DNA of 64,000 bases from Chiua virens (GCA_019787685.1 JAHNUO010000010.1:1054001-1118000), one strand, 5' to 3'. Numbered from the stretch's first letter, positions 35,679-47,488 are shown. Translations and numbers: made by a program. Notes: a model not told the origin generated them from the letters alone.

Positions 35679-35934
35679 ATCTCTGATGAACGTGTATGAA
35701 TCAGGCGTGTGGGTACACTTTTTCGTTCGTCTGTACGATGAACGTGAGGACTGACCATCGATCTAGGGGGCTTTGTTTGGAGTGGCACGCCGTGCAGCGA
35801 CACGCTAGATGATTTTTTCTTTGCCTGCTCGAGCTCCGAGTCTTGTACAGTACTGTAATAAATGTCAACGTTCGATTTGTACAGCATGAGGGAGAGACGA
35901 AACGATCATTCTTAGATTAGCTCGATCATAAAAG

Positions 35935-36770
35935 AGCGCCATGCAAATAGGTACAAACATTGATTACCATATTTGGCTCAATTATTGTATTGATCGATCA
36001 TTGTTCTTTACCTTCTCTCTGCTGTACATCTCTCCATTACATTTTCCACGAATAACTTCAATTTCCCTTTAGAGAGGATCAAGTTCTCTCCGACAATGAT
36101 GATACCGCCTTCGTCCCGTTTCTCCTTTGGTCAGAGCACGTAAAGCACTCGAAGTCCACTTCTCCTAAAGACGTCGAGAATATTCCCCAATTTCTGACAT
36201 CATTCAATCTGTGGGACGTATTTGCGATGGTCTTTCTCTTTTCTGACGTTCGGATGCTCAACTCTACCGAGCCACACTGTGCTCCAGGACTGCCAGAGTG
36301 GCCGCTACTTCAGGTCGATAAACATCGCTGTCCATGTCAGCATCACAATCCCAAACGCTAAACTCGGGCGAGGAAACAATGGCCGGTCGCGCTGCTTCCT
36401 CATCTTGCTCATTGTCGTACTTCTTCTCTTGGTCGGAAACACCATTTCCCTCGATATCCGCGTCCTCTGCGGATGCTTGGCACGTTTTTGAATACAAGTT
36501 TAATGCACCTTCCTCACCCGATGGTTATTTGACATGTCTATCTGTCATCCAGGTTGTACCTTCATCCTACACGTCCAATTCCGCGAATTCTCAGAATACC
36601 CTAGATAATCAATAATGCGATCCAGTTCTGTGGCCTCCACGCTATTCTCGATATCACGAACTTACAGGGGCAACTTGAGGCCACGCTTGAGAACGGCAGT
36701 TGGGCTCAAAACGTTGATTTCTGTGTCTGGAGAGGTGTAAGCTCTGCCCCAGTGCTGAGTTATGTGTGCG
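35935..36770 (+). repeat. array segment A, copy 3 (internal deletion)
   Basis: Lacks the part that would begin MSSKFREH. The 3' end has also lost the gtgag donor present in other copies (gctgagtt). Confidence 0.72.
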
Positions 36771-37485
36771 GCCTAGTTTGTTTGCTGCAGCAAAGACATT
36801 CGCCAGCTGGATTTTTTAGCGCTTCGGAGAGCTGGGTACCGTGGCGCGGTCTTTGACAAGGATAATTGTCTTGTGAGTTTGGGCTGTCTCGTGTCCGTAC
36901 CCTGTTTGATATCCAAGCAGACGATACCGTACAAAGATGCGCTGGTGCCGCAGCTCGAGGTCTGTTGCACCGACGTATACTGCAAGCCGCTCACAGTTCA
37001 CGACAGGATGCCTGGAAAGAATGTCGACACGTCTTTGGTGACGGGAACGTCCTCATCGCGAGCAATTCAGCCGGTACGAAGCACGATGCAGGCCAGGTTC
37101 AGGTAGGATCAAGCAAGCGAGGCTACATGTAGCTCAGACGATCGTTCAGGCCGAGTCGGTGTCGTATCATCTCTCTGTTCCGGTACTGCGACACAATGCA
37201 CCCAAACCTGCCTATGCATGTATCGGATCGATACGTGCATATTTTTCGACACTCAAGGTTTCGGTCAAGGACGAAAAATTGGTGGTTGTTGGGGACCGTA
37301 TATTTACGGATGTCGTGATGGCAAATCGAATGCACCGTCGCTCGGGGGGAGGACCGCTGGCAGTCTGGACGACAGGCGCGTGGCAGAGAGAGGGTATGGT
37401 GATGCGGTGGTTTGAGAAGCAAGTGGTGGAAATGGTTGCGCGGCGGACTGAGAGTAAGACTACTACCGACTTTGTCAAGCGATAG
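36771..37485 (+). CDS. GEP4 exons 2-5, array copy 4 (catalytic exons intact, no exon 1)
   Basis: Exon 2 from 36796 (AGYRGAVFDKDNCL), exon 3 TIPYKDALVPQLE, exon 4 DAWKECRHVFGDGNVLIASN with SAGTKHDAGQVQ, exon 5 ending at 37485 with TTDFVKR. No frameshift or stop. It has no exon 1, hence no N-terminus or targeting sequence, and the segment A donor upstream is deleted. It could make a phosphatase only from an internal start or an unseen upstream exon. Confidence 0.6.
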
Positions 37486-38062
37486 CGTATGTTTACTCAT
37501 GCTCAGATCGATCCACCCCGTCTCGTACACTGTCGCCCGTGCATTACGTCATAGAATAAGAGACCCGGAGGCGGTGGATGTGTCGGCCACGCATGACAAC
37601 TCATCGCGGTGGTAGGAAGGCGAACTTCTCACTATATGGTGCGCGTGGGTCATGAATACGAACTACCGCGACTGATTGGTTATGGGCGCGTCGAGCGAGA
37701 GGATGCAGGCATTCTTACAGTTCTGAGCGAGGTAGCGTGCTCATTGTCGTTCGTACTTGAGTGCCGTGTGTGCGTCTCAAGAAAGGATTTGAGCAGACCG
37801 CGATTGCAAGCATGGGCAACAACGAGAGAGTATATCAGTGAATGATGACACCACTGTAGTACATGGCGTCATGTAATTGGGAATTTGTGGAAGGATACAT
37901 ACAGGTACCTCTACGACGAGGCTGTGCGCCGCGGTGATCTACACGCTCGCCTACGGCGCGGTCTATTGATCGCTAAAAAGGTTACAATTGGTGTGCAGCT
38001 CAAGCTTTTGTGAGCGTGCGTAACAAAGCGAGACTAAAGTGGAACGCAGGTGAGCTCACAGC

Positions 38063-38111
38063 GCTTTGGTCGGTCCACCATCGACGTGGTCCATACGGGA
38101 CAGACCAAAGC
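38063..38111. promoter_or_regulatory. inverted repeat upstream of SP (unit 4 example)
   Basis: gctttggtcggtcc and ggacagaccaaagc form arms with one mismatch around a ~21-bp centre, about 110 bp before the TATA box. It is conserved in every unit (e.g. 28359-28407, 43342-43391), and a diverged second copy exists in units 3 and 6. Candidate activator site; binding factor unknown. Confidence 0.5.
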
Positions 38112-38368
38112 ACCACCTGGTCTTCGAGATACTATGAGGTGGATGAGTGGAAGAACAATAGAATGTGGAATGTGGAACATGCCCGCTTTGTTGCTCCGAG
38201 TCGTGTGTGGATCAGACGTGCTATAAAATGCAGCCAGTTCGTGGTTGGAAGCGCAGATCTCTCTCAGAGAACGTCACCTGTAACCACAAACGTACGCATT
38301 TATAACAGGTCAGTCACCATCTCTAGCACCCCGTAGATCCTCAGGCCTCACTCCTCAATTTCAGAAAT

Positions 38369-38732
38369 ATGGACTCTTTCCAAATCCCATTCGGCGAATC
38401 TGTATACACCCTCATCCCCGACGTGATGCTTCTGAAACTGGATCCAGAAGCCATTCGGACCCTCCCCCGCACCTCTCTGCTAGAGCTCACCATAGTATGC
38501 AACCATACTCTTCTTTTTCTGTGACGAGGCTGACATTGTGTAGTGCAATGGCATTAAGATCGTCAATAAGACAAGAGAAGAGGTTGTGGAAGAGCTCTTG
38601 TTCCTGCAAAGAATAACAAGGGCAGCTTACGCCTGCATGGTAGCAACATCCACACCCGAGGAACGTCGTGTGCTGGCCGAGACATTTTATCCGAATGTGG
38701 ATGATCTGCCTCTGAGATGGAACGACGAGTAG
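38369..38732 (+). CDS. SP small protein, copy 4 (intact)
   Basis: Exon 1 MDSFQIPFGESVYTLIPDVM, 49-nt intron, exon 2 CNGIKIVNKTREEVVEELLF, AYACMVATSTPEERRVLAET, ending at 38730-38732. It shares the PF variant with copy 5. TATA box at 38222. Confidence 0.75.
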
Positions 38733-39031
38733 ATCTCTGATGAACGTGTATGAATCAGGCGTGTGGGTACACTTTTTCGTTCGTCTGTGCGATGAACGTG
38801 AGGACTGACCATCGATCTAGGTGGCTTTGTTTGGAGTGGCACGCCGTGCAGCGACACGCTAGATGATTTTTTCTTTGCCTGCTCGAGCTCCGAGTCTTGT
38901 ACAGTACTGTAATAAATGTCAACGTTCGATTTGTACAGCATGAGGGAGAGACGAAACGACCAGTCTAAGATTAGCTCGATCATAAAAGCGCGCCATGAAA
39001 ATTTAACGGCCCTGCGGGCAGACCTGGACCC

Positions 39032-39294
39032 CGAGCAATAAATTGATTATGTAACATGTTAATATTATAATACATTGTATGATTCACGAGCAAGACAGTA
39101 GATGCGTGTTATGATAGAGAGACAGTTGATTTCTTGCGTTGAAGATCGAAACAAAACTTACACCCGCTTGAGTAAATAATGGCAGTCCCAACTCGGGTGT
39201 AGATTGTCAATGGACTCAGAAAAAGTCATGCTTCGTACCCCAAGCGATAAACAGATTATGTAACATGCTATTCTAACACATTGTGCGATTTACG
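39032..39294 (+). repeat. pair of ~60-bp direct repeats
   Basis: ccccgagcaataaattgatt at 39032 and ccccaagcgataaacagatt at 39238 begin two similar ~58-bp blocks, both continuing tatgtaacatg...acattgt.tga.t.acga. They could be short terminal repeats of a small element or a local duplication. Confidence 0.6.
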
Positions 39295-40206
39295 ATCTTT
39301 GGAAGTCGCTCCTTGAGCTGTGAGGAGAGGCAGGCAGAGGGACTAGGTGGGCGAGGTTTGGGCAAGACTCCGGTCCTGGGCCGCCGGGTATGTATGAGCT
39401 GCAAGGGTGGGTGGGAAACCTTGCAGATGGCATGTACCAGGCAGTCGGGATCGCGTGCCCCGGACCCCAGGGGAGTGAGCTGCAAGGAGCCGGAATGGGG
39501 CATGGAGGCCCAGGGAGTGGCGGGTGGGTGCGCTGAAACGGGCAAGGACGAGCAGCGAGCGCTGCGACGTGGACGAGCGACGTGGTGGAGGCAAAAGCGG
39601 AAGCGATGCCTCTCACTTGCATCGCTTGTCCAAAGACCTTGCACTGTGGCTGCGCTCGTGCCTCGCTACACCACAGTTCGACCTGCAAGATTTTGAAGAT
39701 AGTAGATACATTTTATATACTTAATCATCTAGATCAGCCAAGTGAACAATAAGCCTGTAAAGAACATGAGCAGGAATAATAAATGTTAATCAATCATGAT
39801 AAACTGACATTGCCAGAATGTGGGAAATAAATTGAACGGCCTCCATCGGAACGTGGCCCCGTTACGTGGGTGTATTGAAATACACTAGGTGATATCCGCT
39901 CCACTGATTGCGATATGAATTTGTGTTGTCGGGATTTGATGCGAAAGGAGGCTTATGACTTGCAAGCCTGAAATACGCACCGTTCATCGTTTTGTCGTTT
40001 CAACCATTCTTATCGATATGTGCCTGCATGCGAAAGATTCATTGGAAACGCGGATTAGAGAGGTACGTACTTTTAAATGTTTTTGCGAGAGAACAAGAGT
40101 GTTCAAGACAGCTAGCAACCGGTGTATTTCCGATCTTTGACACCATTGTGGACCTTAGTCGAAGTCAACGTATGTTCCGTTCGCGAGACAGGAGCAGTTT
40201 GACGTA

Positions 40207-40404
40207 TTGAAACACAGAATTTTCACGCATGTTGTCCCTCCGGCACGCTCTTGGGACATATACCCAACAAAATTGTTAAAAAAAATAGCAGGCTTCATGT
40301 CTGTGGCAGATTTAGTGGTGTACGGAGGGACGTGCAAAGCAAATTACGATGTAATGCATGGTATTGACGCACTTCGGGCTGCCATGGCTATCACGACAAA
40401 GAGA
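40207..40404 (+). pseudogene. F-box-like remnant
   Basis: A 66-codon frame with KLLKKIAGFMSVADLVVYGG then TCKANYDVM, the spacing of an F-box (LP..LL..I...L...DL......C......). No complete gene around it. Confidence 0.3.
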
Positions 40405-40545
40405 TAAGAGTAAGAGAAAACGACAATAGCTATCGTGACGAAGCTATAAAAGGAAACAACAGCATCCAAGATCCGTTCAGACACAGACGATATTGGCAAA
40501 AGACGTACGATTTGCAGCGATAGCTATCACGACGAAGAGATAAAA
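40383..40545 (+). repeat. short triple repeat, gctatc(a/g)(c/t)gacgaag
   Basis: Related blocks at about 40385, 40429 and 40518 (gctatcacgacaaagagataa and variants) within the unit 4 insertion. Confidence 0.55.
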
Positions 40546-40741
40546 ACGAAGAGCTAGAAGAAAACAACATCTGACGGACAACGTCCGATTAGATCTGTTG
40601 AGACTCAGACGAAATCGGAGCAGCGACGAAACCCAGCCCATCCTACAAAGAATTCGAATCCGACCTACTCCGACCGGTCCGAGACATCCGTCATTTTTTG
40701 GTACTCCGCCCACCTCTGAAACCTGGGCCTTAGGGGCCCAG

Positions 40742-41640
40742 GAATAGGTACAAACATTGATTACCATACTTGGATTAGTTATTGTGTTGATCGGTTTCTT
40801 TGGTTGCATGGACCTTCTCTCTGCTGTACATATCTTATTGTCTACTCCCCGTCCTTTTCCGTAACCCCTTCACTGTCCTCAACGATGAGCTCGAAATTTC
40901 GTGAACATCTCTCTATTACCATTCCCCGAATAATTTCAATTTCCCTTTAGGGAGGCTCAAGTTCTCCGACAACGTCGATAAAGCACTCGAAGTCCACTTC
41001 TCCTAAGGACGTCGAGAATATTCCCCTATTTCTGACATCATTCTGTGGGACGTATTTGCGAAGCTCTTTTCTGACGTTCGGATGCTCAACTCTACCGAGC
41101 CCCACCATGCTCCGGGACTGCCAGAGTGGCCGCCGCTTCAGGTCAAGAAACTTCGCTGTCCATGTCAGCATCACGATCCCAGGCACGAAGCTCGGGCGAG
41201 GAAACAACGACGCTGGTCGCGCTGTCTCATTTTGCTCATCGTCGTACTTCTTTTTTTGGTTAGAAACGCCATTTTTTCTCAACATCCGCGTCCTCCCGCT
41301 TTCTTCGTTATCCTACATGATCAGTTAAACGACTACCACTGCTCACGCGCTTTCTGCGGATGCTCAGCAGTGCGTTTCTGAATACAGCCTTAATGCACCT
41401 TCCCAAACTGTACCTCTATCCTACACGTCCAATTCCGAGCTCGCAAGGGCACACCACGCTCGGGAGCAGCAGTTTTGCTCAAAGCGTTGATTTCTGCGGC
41501 TGGAGAGGTGTATACTACGCCTCGGTGCCGGTCGTACCATTGTGAGTTACGTGTACGGCTGCGCACGACTTTGCGTTTGCTCGTCACGTTCGTTTCGGTG
41601 TTCCTGCCATATTGCCTATGAGATTGGTGCTTCGACCTCG
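40742..41640 (+). repeat. array segment A, copy 4 (diverged, not fused to GEP4)
   Basis: More diverged than copies 1, 2, 3 and 5. Past the fusion point it continues with gcgcacgactttgcgtttgctc and about 100 bp also found after copy 6 (57290-57400), so this is the unfused arrangement. Confidence 0.65.
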
Positions 41641-42328
41641 CAGCAGTCGTTCGAAGTCATAGGGGAGACGTTATACGGTGACTTATACCTGAAATGCCAC
41701 GACATGATTTCCACGACGTGAAGGTGTCTGCCGCCAACGTCGATCTGTCTCCTGGAGGCTACTACTACTAACTTAAATTCGGGCTATGATTTCTCTGTTC
41801 GCTCGCATCTTATCCGGATATCATCCTCGCCTCCTGACCCCGGATCCTACTAGTACTCCATACACGCTATTCTTCACCCATCTTCACGTGCTGCGCACAT
41901 CGGTTCATGGACAGGCAAATCTTTTTGGTGAGGACGGGGAGAAGAACATGCACATTAGTACTCCCGACCGAGTCGGGGGGAGCAATGGTGATATTGAAGG
42001 GGTGATCATGTCCAAGCTAGGGAACGAAACGGTTATTGTCATCTCTGATTACTATATATATATATATATATAGCATGGATCCGCTGCTGGAGGAACACTG
42101 CGTTTGCATGGTCTGAAACGAATTCATTCATCTGCTTGAATTCTTCTATGCTGCCAATTTCGAAGCCTCGCGAGCCGTGAAAATTGCTTTGAAAGACCAA
42201 TTCGTTCTCGATATTATGCAACCCGCGCTTGAGACGCGTCAGCTGAATGTCACTGATAACGAAGTCACAGTAACCGTGGAACTCGCGTGCCTGGATCCCT
42301 GAGTCACCAGACTCATCACGGTTGTCAC
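41641..42328. other. unique sequence before unit 5, no gene seen
   Basis: Contains a 95-codon frame (41786-42073) without features and a dinucleotide tract. It ends where GEP4 exon 4 homology begins (gtgagcaatgaagccggtacg). Confidence 0.45.
42053..42072. repeat. (TA)10 microsatellite
   Basis: Twenty bases of perfect TA dinucleotide repeat. Confidence 0.95.
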
Positions 42329-42760
42329 GTGAGCAATGAAGCCGGTACGAAGCACGATACAGGACATTGACAGGTTCAGGTAAAGTCAAGCAAGCGAGGC
42401 TACATGGTCGGCTCAGACGATCGTTCAGGCTGAGTCGGTGTTGTATCATCTCTCTATTCCGGTACTGCGACACAATGCACCCAAACCTGCCTATGCGTTG
42501 GATCGATACGCGCATATTTTTCGACACTCAAGGTTCCGGTCAAGGATGAAGAATTGGTGGTTGTTGGAGACCGTATATTTACGGATGTCGTGATAGCAAA
42601 TAGAATGCACCGTCGCTCGGGGGGAGGACCGCTGGCAGTCTGGACGACGGGCGTGTGGCAGAGGGAGAGTATGGTGATGCGGTGGTTTGAGAAGCAAGTG
42701 GTGGAAATGGTTGTGCGGTGGACTGAGAGTAAGACTAGTACCGACTTTGTCAAGCGATAG
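42329..42760 (+). pseudogene. GEP4 exon 4 end plus exon 5, array copy 5
   Basis: Only the last part of exon 4 and exon 5 remain. Exon 5 lost a few codons (PKPAYALDRYA-type change where other copies have PAYACIGS) but is otherwise similar, with VVVGDRIFTDVVIANRM, ending at 42760. Confidence 0.75.
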
Positions 42761-43650
42761 TGTGTGTTTACTCTTGACTAGAATGCTCCCTCTGCTCAGA
42801 TCGATCCACCCCGTCTCGTACACTGTCGCCCGTGTATTACGTCATAGAGTAACTTAAAGAGATCCGGAGGCGGCGGTGGATGTGTCGGCCACGCATGACA
42901 ACTTATCACTATATGGTGCGCGTGGGTCGTGAATACGAACGACCGCGAACAATTGGTTATGGGCGCGCCAGGCGGGAGAATGCAGGCGTTCTTACAGTTC
43001 TGAGCAAGGTAGCGTGCTCATTGTCGTTCGTACTTGAGCGCCGTGTGTGCGTCTCAGGAAAGGATTTGAGCAGACCACGATTGCAAGCATGGGCGACAAC
43101 GAGAGAGCAGATCAATGAATGATGACACCATTGTAGTACATGGCGTCATGTAATTGGGAATTTGTGGAAGGATACATACAGGTACCTCTACGAAGAGGCT
43201 GTGTGTCGCGGTGATCCACACGCTCGCCTACGGCGCGGTCTATTGATCGCTAAAAAAAGGTTACCATTGATGTGCAGCTCAAGCTTTTGTGAGCGTGCGT
43301 ACCAAAGCGAGACTAAAGTGGAACGCGGGTGAGCTCACAGCGCTTTGGTCGGTCCACCATCGACATGGTCCATATGGGGACAGACCAAAGCACCACCTGG
43401 TCTTCGAGATACTATGAGGTGGGTGAGTGGAAGAACAATAGAATGTGGGATGTGGAACATGCCTGCTTTGTTGCTCAGAGTCGCATGTGGACCAGACATG
43501 CTATAAAATGCGGCGAGTTCGTGGTTGGAAGCACAGATCTCTCTCAGAGAAAGTCACTTAAAACCACAAACTCTCCGCACGTTATAACAGGTCAGTCACC
43601 ATCTCTAGCACCCCGTAGATCCTCAGGCCTCACTCCTCAATTTCAGAAAT

Positions 43651-44010
43651 ATGGACTCTTTCCAAATCCCATTCGGGGAATCTGTATACACCCTCATCCC
43701 TGACGTGATGCTTCTGAAACTGGACCCAGAAGCCATTCGGACCCTCCCTCGCACCTCTCTGCTAGAGCTCACCATAGTATGCAACCATAGTCTTCTTTGT
43801 GATGAGGCTGACATTGTGTAGTGCAATGGCATTAAGATCGTCAATAAGAAGAGGGAAGATGTTGTAGAAGAGCTCTTGTTCCTACAAAGAATAACAAGGA
43901 CAGCTTACGCCCGCATGGTAGTAACATCCACACCCGAGGAGCGTCGTGTGCTGGCCGAGACGTTCTATCCGAATGTGGATGATCTGCCTCTGAGATGGAA
44001 CGATGAGTAG
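43651..44010 (+). CDS. SP small protein, copy 5 (intact)
   Basis: Exon 1 as in copy 4 (PFGESVYTLIPDVM). The intron is only 45 nt (a 4-base deletion inside it), yet both exons keep 126 and 189 nt. Exon 2 CNGIKIVNKKREDVVEELLF, AYARMVVTSTPEERRVLAET. TATA box at 43502. Confidence 0.75.
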
Positions 44011-44289
44011 ATCTCTGATGAACGTGTATGAATCAGGCGTGTGGGTACACTTTTTCGTTCGTCTCTACGATGAACGTGAGGACTGACCATCGATCTAGGG
44101 GGCTTTGTTTCCGAGCTCCAAGTAACGATGCGGGAGTGGCACGCCGTGCAGCGATACGCTAGATGCTTGTCCTTTGCCTGCTCGAGATCCGAGTCTTGTA
44201 TAGTACTGTAATAAATGTCAACGTTCGGTTTGTACAGCATGAGGGAGAGACGAAACGACCAGTCTAAGATTAGTTCGATCATAAAAGAG

Positions 44290-45205
44290 CGCCATGCAAA
44301 TAGGTACAACTATTGATTACCATATTTGGATTGGTTATTGTGTTGATCGATCATTGTTCTTTACCTTCTCTCTGCTGTACATATCTTGTTGTCTACTCTC
44401 CGTCCTTTTCCGTAAACCCTTCACTGTCCTTAACGATGAGCTCGAAATTTCGTGAACATCTCTCCATTACCATTCCCCCAAATAATTTCAATTTCTCTTT
44501 AGAGGTTCAAGTTCTCTCCGACAACGATTATACCGCCTTCGTCCCGTTTCTCCTTTGGTCAGAGCACGTAAAGCATTCGAAGTCCACTTCTCCTAAAGAC
44601 GTCGAGAATATCCCCCGATTTCTGACATCATTCTGTGGGACGTATTTGCGAAGCTCTTTTCTGACGTTCGGATGCTCAACTCTACCGAGCCCCACCATGC
44701 TCCGGGACTGCCAGAGTGGTCGCCACTTCAGGTCGATAAACGTCGTTGTCCATGTCAGCTTCACAACCCCAAACGCTAAACTCGGGCGAGGAAACAATGG
44801 CCGGTCGCGCTGCTTCCTCATATTGTTCATTATCGTACTTCTTCTCTTGGTCGGAAACACCATTTTCCTCGATATCCGCGTCCTCTGCGGTGTTTGGCAC
44901 GTTTTTTGAATACAAGTTTAATGCACCTTCCTCACCCGATGGTCATTCGACATGTCTATCTGTCATCCAGGTTGTACCTTCATCCTACACATCCAATTCC
45001 GCGAATTCTCAGAATACCCCAGGTAATCAATAATGCGATCCAGTTCTGTGGCCTCCGCGCTATCTTCAATATCACGAACTCACAGGGGCAACTTGAGGCC
45101 ACGCTTGAGAGCGGCAGTTGGGCTCAAAACGTTGATTTCTGTGTCTGGAGAGGTGTAAGCTCTGCCTCGGTGCTGATTGTATCATTGTGAATTATGTGTA
45201 CGGCC
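44290..45205 (+). repeat. array segment A, copy 5
   Basis: Holds the longest open frame of any A copy (to 44909, beginning MSSKFREHLSITIPPNNFNF). The frame is not kept in the other copies. Fused to GEP4 intron 1 at its end. Confidence 0.72.
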
Positions 45206-45917
45206 TAGTTTGTTTGCTGCAGCAAAGACATTCGCCAGCTGGATTTTTTAGCGCTTCGGAGTTCTGGGCATCGTGGCGCGGTCTTTGACAAAGATAATTA
45301 TCTTGTGAGTTTGGGCTGTCTCGTGTCAGTAGCCTGTTTGACATGCAAGCAGACAATATCGTACAAAGATGCGCTGGTGCCGCAGCTCTCGGTCTGTCGC
45401 ACAGACGTATACTACAAGTCACTCACAGCTCACGACAGGATGCTTGGAAAGAATGTCGACACGTCTTTGGTGACGGAAACATCCTCATCGTAGGCAATTC
45501 AGCCGGTACGAAGCACGATGCAGGCCAGGTTCAGGTAAAGTCGAGCAAGTGATGTTACATGGTCAGCTCAGACGATCGCTCAGGCCGAGTCGGTGTCGTA
45601 TCATCTCTCTGTTCAGGTACTGTGACACACATTGCGCCCAAACCTGTCTATGCATGCATTGGATCGATACGCGCATATTTTCGACACTCAAGGTTCCGGT
45701 CAAGGATGAAGAATTGGTGGTCGTTGGGGACCGTATATTTACGGATGTCGTGATGGCAAACCGAATGCACCGTCGCTCGGGGGGAGGACTGCTGGCAGTC
45801 TGGACGACAGAGGTGTGGCAGAGAGAGGGTATAGTGATGCGGTGGTTTGAGAAGCAAGTGGTGAAAGTGGTTGCGCGGTGGACTGAGAGTAAGACTAGTA
45901 CCGACTTTGTCAAGTGA
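45206..45917 (+). pseudogene. GEP4 exons 2-5, array copy 6
   Basis: Exon 2 from 45238 with a changed HAD motif (DKDNYL). Exon 3 TISYKDALVPQLS. Exon 5 has a stop early (VQVL then TGA, about 45622) and an indel after it. It shares several variants with copy 3. Confidence 0.8.
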
Positions 45918-47123
45918 TAGGTTATGTTTACTCTTGACTAGAATGCTCCCTCTGCTCAGATCGATCCGCCCCGTCTCGTGCACTGTCGCCCGTGTATTAA
46001 GTCATAGAGCAAGAGACCATGACAACTCATCGCGGTGGTAGGAAGACGAACTTCTCACTATATGGTGCGCGTGGGTCGTGAATACGAACGACCGCGACTG
46101 ATTGGTTATGGGCGCGCCTAGCGAGAGGATGCAGGCATTCTTACAGTTCTGAGCGAGGTAGCGTGCTTATTGTCGTTCGTACTTGAGCCCCGTGTGCGTC
46201 TCAGGCAAAGATTTAAGCAGACCGCGATTGCAAGCATGGGCGATAACGGGAGAGCAGATCAGTGAATGATGACACAGTACATGGCGTCATGTAATTGAAA
46301 CTTTATGGAAGGAGGAGATACATACAGGTACCTCTACGACAAGGCTGTGCGTCGCGGTGATCTACACGCTCGCCTACGGCGCAGTCTATTGATCGCTAAA
46401 AAGGTCACCGTTGGCGTGCACTTCAAACTTTGTGAGAATGCATATCAAAGTGGAGCGCGGGCGGGCTCACAGCACTTTGGTCGGCCCACAATCAGTCCTA
46501 TTGGGACAGACCAAAGTGCCACCTGCTCTTTGAGATGATAGAACGAGGTGGATGAGTGGAAGAACAATAGAATGTGGGATATGGAACATGCCCGCTTTGT
46601 TGCTCATATGTGGGTCCACATCAACAAGGCACTTTGGAAGGAGGGGATACATACAGGTACCTCTACGACGAGGCTGTGTGTCGCGGTGATCCGCACGCTC
46701 GCCTACGGCGCGGTCTATCGATCGCTAAAAAAGGACACTGTCGGTATGCAGCCTGCTCAAGCTTTGTGAGCGTATACACCAAAGCGAGGCTAAAGTGGAA
46801 CGCAGGTGAGCTCACGGCGCTTTGGTCGGTCCACTATCGACATGGTCCATACGGGGACAGACCAAATCATCACCTGGTCTTCGAGATACTATGAGGTGGA
46901 TGGGTGGAAGAACAATAGAATGTGGAATGTGGAACATGCCCGCTTTGTTGCTCCGAGTCGTGTGTGGACCAGACGTGCTATAAAATGCAGCCAGTTCGTG
47001 GTTGGAAGCGCAGATCTCTCTCAGAGAACGTCACCTGTAACCACAAACATACGCATTTATAACAGGTCAGTCACCATTCTAGCACCCATAGATCCTCAGG
47101 CCTCACTCCTCAATCTCAGAAAT

Positions 47124-47488
47124 ATGGACTCTTTCCAAATCCCACCTGGCGAATCTGTATACACCCTCATCCCTGACGTGATGCTTCTGAAACTGGATCC
47201 AGAAGCCATTCAGACCCTCCCCCGCACCTCTCTGCTCAAGCTCACCATAGTATGCAACCATAGTCTTCTTTTTTTTGTGACGAGGCTGACATTGTGTAGT
47301 GCAATGGCATTAAGATCGTCAATAAGACAAGGGAAGAGATCGTGGAAGAGCTCTTGTTCCTGCAAAGAATAACAAGGGCAGCTTATGCCCGCATGGTAGT
47401 AACATCCACACCCGAGGAACGTCGTGTGCTGGCCGAGACGTTTTATCCGAATGTGGATAATCTGCCTCTGAGATGGAACGATGAGTAG
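47124..47488 (+). CDS. SP small protein, copy 6 (intact)
   Basis: Exon 1 MDSFQIPPGESVYTLIPDVM with AIQTLPRTSLLKL changes, 50-nt intron (longer T-run), exon 2 CNGIKIVNKTREEIVEELLF, ending NLPLRWNDE at 47486-47488. TATA box at 46979. It lies just left of the retrotransposon. Confidence 0.75.

Larger units (their letters stand above)
38999..40741. mobile_element. 1.74-kb insertion in unit 4, type unknown
   Basis: In other units ...catgaaaat is followed directly by aggtacaaac; here 1.74 kb intervenes. The first ~30 bases are GC-rich with a gccctgcgggc hairpin, and the end has a perfect palindrome, cctgggcc / ggcccagg (about 40717-40741). No transposase or long reading frame. It carries two direct repeats (39032 and 39238), an F-box-like remnant and a triple short repeat. 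Possibly a non-autonomous element or several nested ones. Confidence 0.5.

Noticed and set aside
39032..39294. Direct repeats as LTRs of a complete retrotransposon
   Set aside because: Only ~60 bp long and 206 bp apart, with no coding sequence, primer site or purine tract between.
40947..41285. Minus-strand frames recurring in all A segments (e.g. QEKKYDNEQ.EEAARPAI)
   Set aside because: They recur because the DNA recurs. They have no start or splice consistency, and codon changes do not favour synonymous sites by eye.
44313..44909. 198-codon plus-strand frame in segment A copy 5
   Set aside because: The frame is broken by indels in the other A copies, and its second half follows a frame that is shifted or stopped elsewhere. 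Length alone is weak evidence in a repeat.
28359..47000. CRISPR-like array from the regularly repeated units
   Set aside because: Units are kilobases long with genes inside; no short repeats with unique spacers.
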